Assembly: GCF_002896875.1 (NCBI RefSeq)
Contig: NZ_CP023278.1
Location: forward strand, 186,001-250,000
From: Nostoc sp. CENA543
Lineage (GTDB): Bacteria; Cyanobacteriota; Cyanobacteriia; Cyanobacteriales; Nostocaceae
Reading direction: 5' to 3'
Length of the DNA: 64,000 bases
Part shown: positions 63,917 through 64,000 of the stretch, one piece after another
How the letters are laid out: each line of letters begins with the position of its first letter
Position numbering within the stretch: position 1 is the first letter of the stretch
Notes under the pieces: model-generated
Seen by the model: only the letters and a program-made list of their open reading frames with translations
Database searches by the model: none
What the model was told of the DNA's origin: nothing
Made by a program: the position numbers and the translations under genes

Positions 63917-64000
63917 ATGTCAAAATTCGAGAACCAACTAGAAACATTTCATGCTGCAAATCGCCAAGCATGGCGCAAATGGTTAGAGGATAACCATCTA
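63917..64000 (+). CDS. YdeI/OmpD-associated-type protein (start only)
   Basis: 28 codons from the ATG to the window edge (MSKFENQLETFHAANRQAWR, then KWLEDNHL). This matches the opening of the YdeI/OmpD-associated family, whose N-terminus is built around an F-x-A-x-x-R-x-x-W-R-x-W-L motif followed by N/H-rich residues. The family is soluble and of poorly defined role. The rest lies outside. Confidence 0.5.
   Translation, partial: MSKFENQLETFHAANRQAWRKWLEDNHL

Noticed and set aside
1-64000. CRISPR array or prophage
   Set aside because: No regularly spaced repeats with unique spacers, and no phage structural genes were seen.

Overview
The window looks like a heterocystous, Nostoc-type cyanobacterial chromosome. 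It is AT-rich, GCGATCGC (HIP1) octamers recur throughout, and short palindromic and heptameric repeats typical of Nostocales fill the gaps. The flanking genes also have familiar cyanobacterial forms. This assignment rests on sequence style, not on a database match.

Positions 1-43451 are a hybrid polyketide synthase / peptide synthetase cluster of the Adda-peptide class. It reads best as a nodularin synthetase (nda). Four genes run leftward from a 1.2 kb divergent promoter region (30484-31721): ndaC (starter ligase-PCP-KS-AT-cMT-KR-ACP), ndaD (two PKS modules), ndaE (O-methyltransferase) and ndaF (KS-AT-ACP-cMT-aminotransferase-C-A-PCP-C, cut by the left edge). Two genes run rightward: ndaA (A-NMT-PCP-C-A-PCP) and ndaB (C-A-PCP-TE). 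The specificity residues I read from the four amino-acid A domains are DPRHSGVVGK (NdaF, Glu type), DFWNIGMVHK (NdaA-1, Thr), DARHVGIFVK (NdaA-2, methyl-Asp type) and DAWSFGLVDK (NdaB, probably Arg). Together with a polyketide line that can build Adda, this gives a five-residue ring rather than the seven of microcystin. The tailoring and export genes (ndaG-I in the described cluster) would lie beyond position 1.

The cluster is known as a class, but this copy has odd features. The first AT of NdaD has no catalytic Ser or His and lacks a subdomain. The first KR of NdaD has Ala where the catalytic Tyr should be. Two palindromic repeat elements sit in frame inside ndaD. The divergent promoter carries three copies of a 15-bp direct repeat and several dyads.

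Right of the cluster (43521-53876) are housekeeping and accessory genes: a small unknown gene, recF, a Ca2+-type P-type ATPase, a transglutaminase-like protein, an IS200/IS605 element (tnpA and tnpB) that has split a small gene, and rlmN. Positions 54025-58214 hold a helix-turn-helix (vMAP-type) protein, a gene-poor 1.4 kb, and a group of secreted small proteins including two paralogues. The last part (58280-64000) has two unknown genes, a fused desaturase/short-chain dehydrogenase, a MarR regulator, an ABC sugar-type permease, an atypical tRNA-Lys(CTT) followed by a tRNA-like fragment, and the start of a YdeI-type gene.
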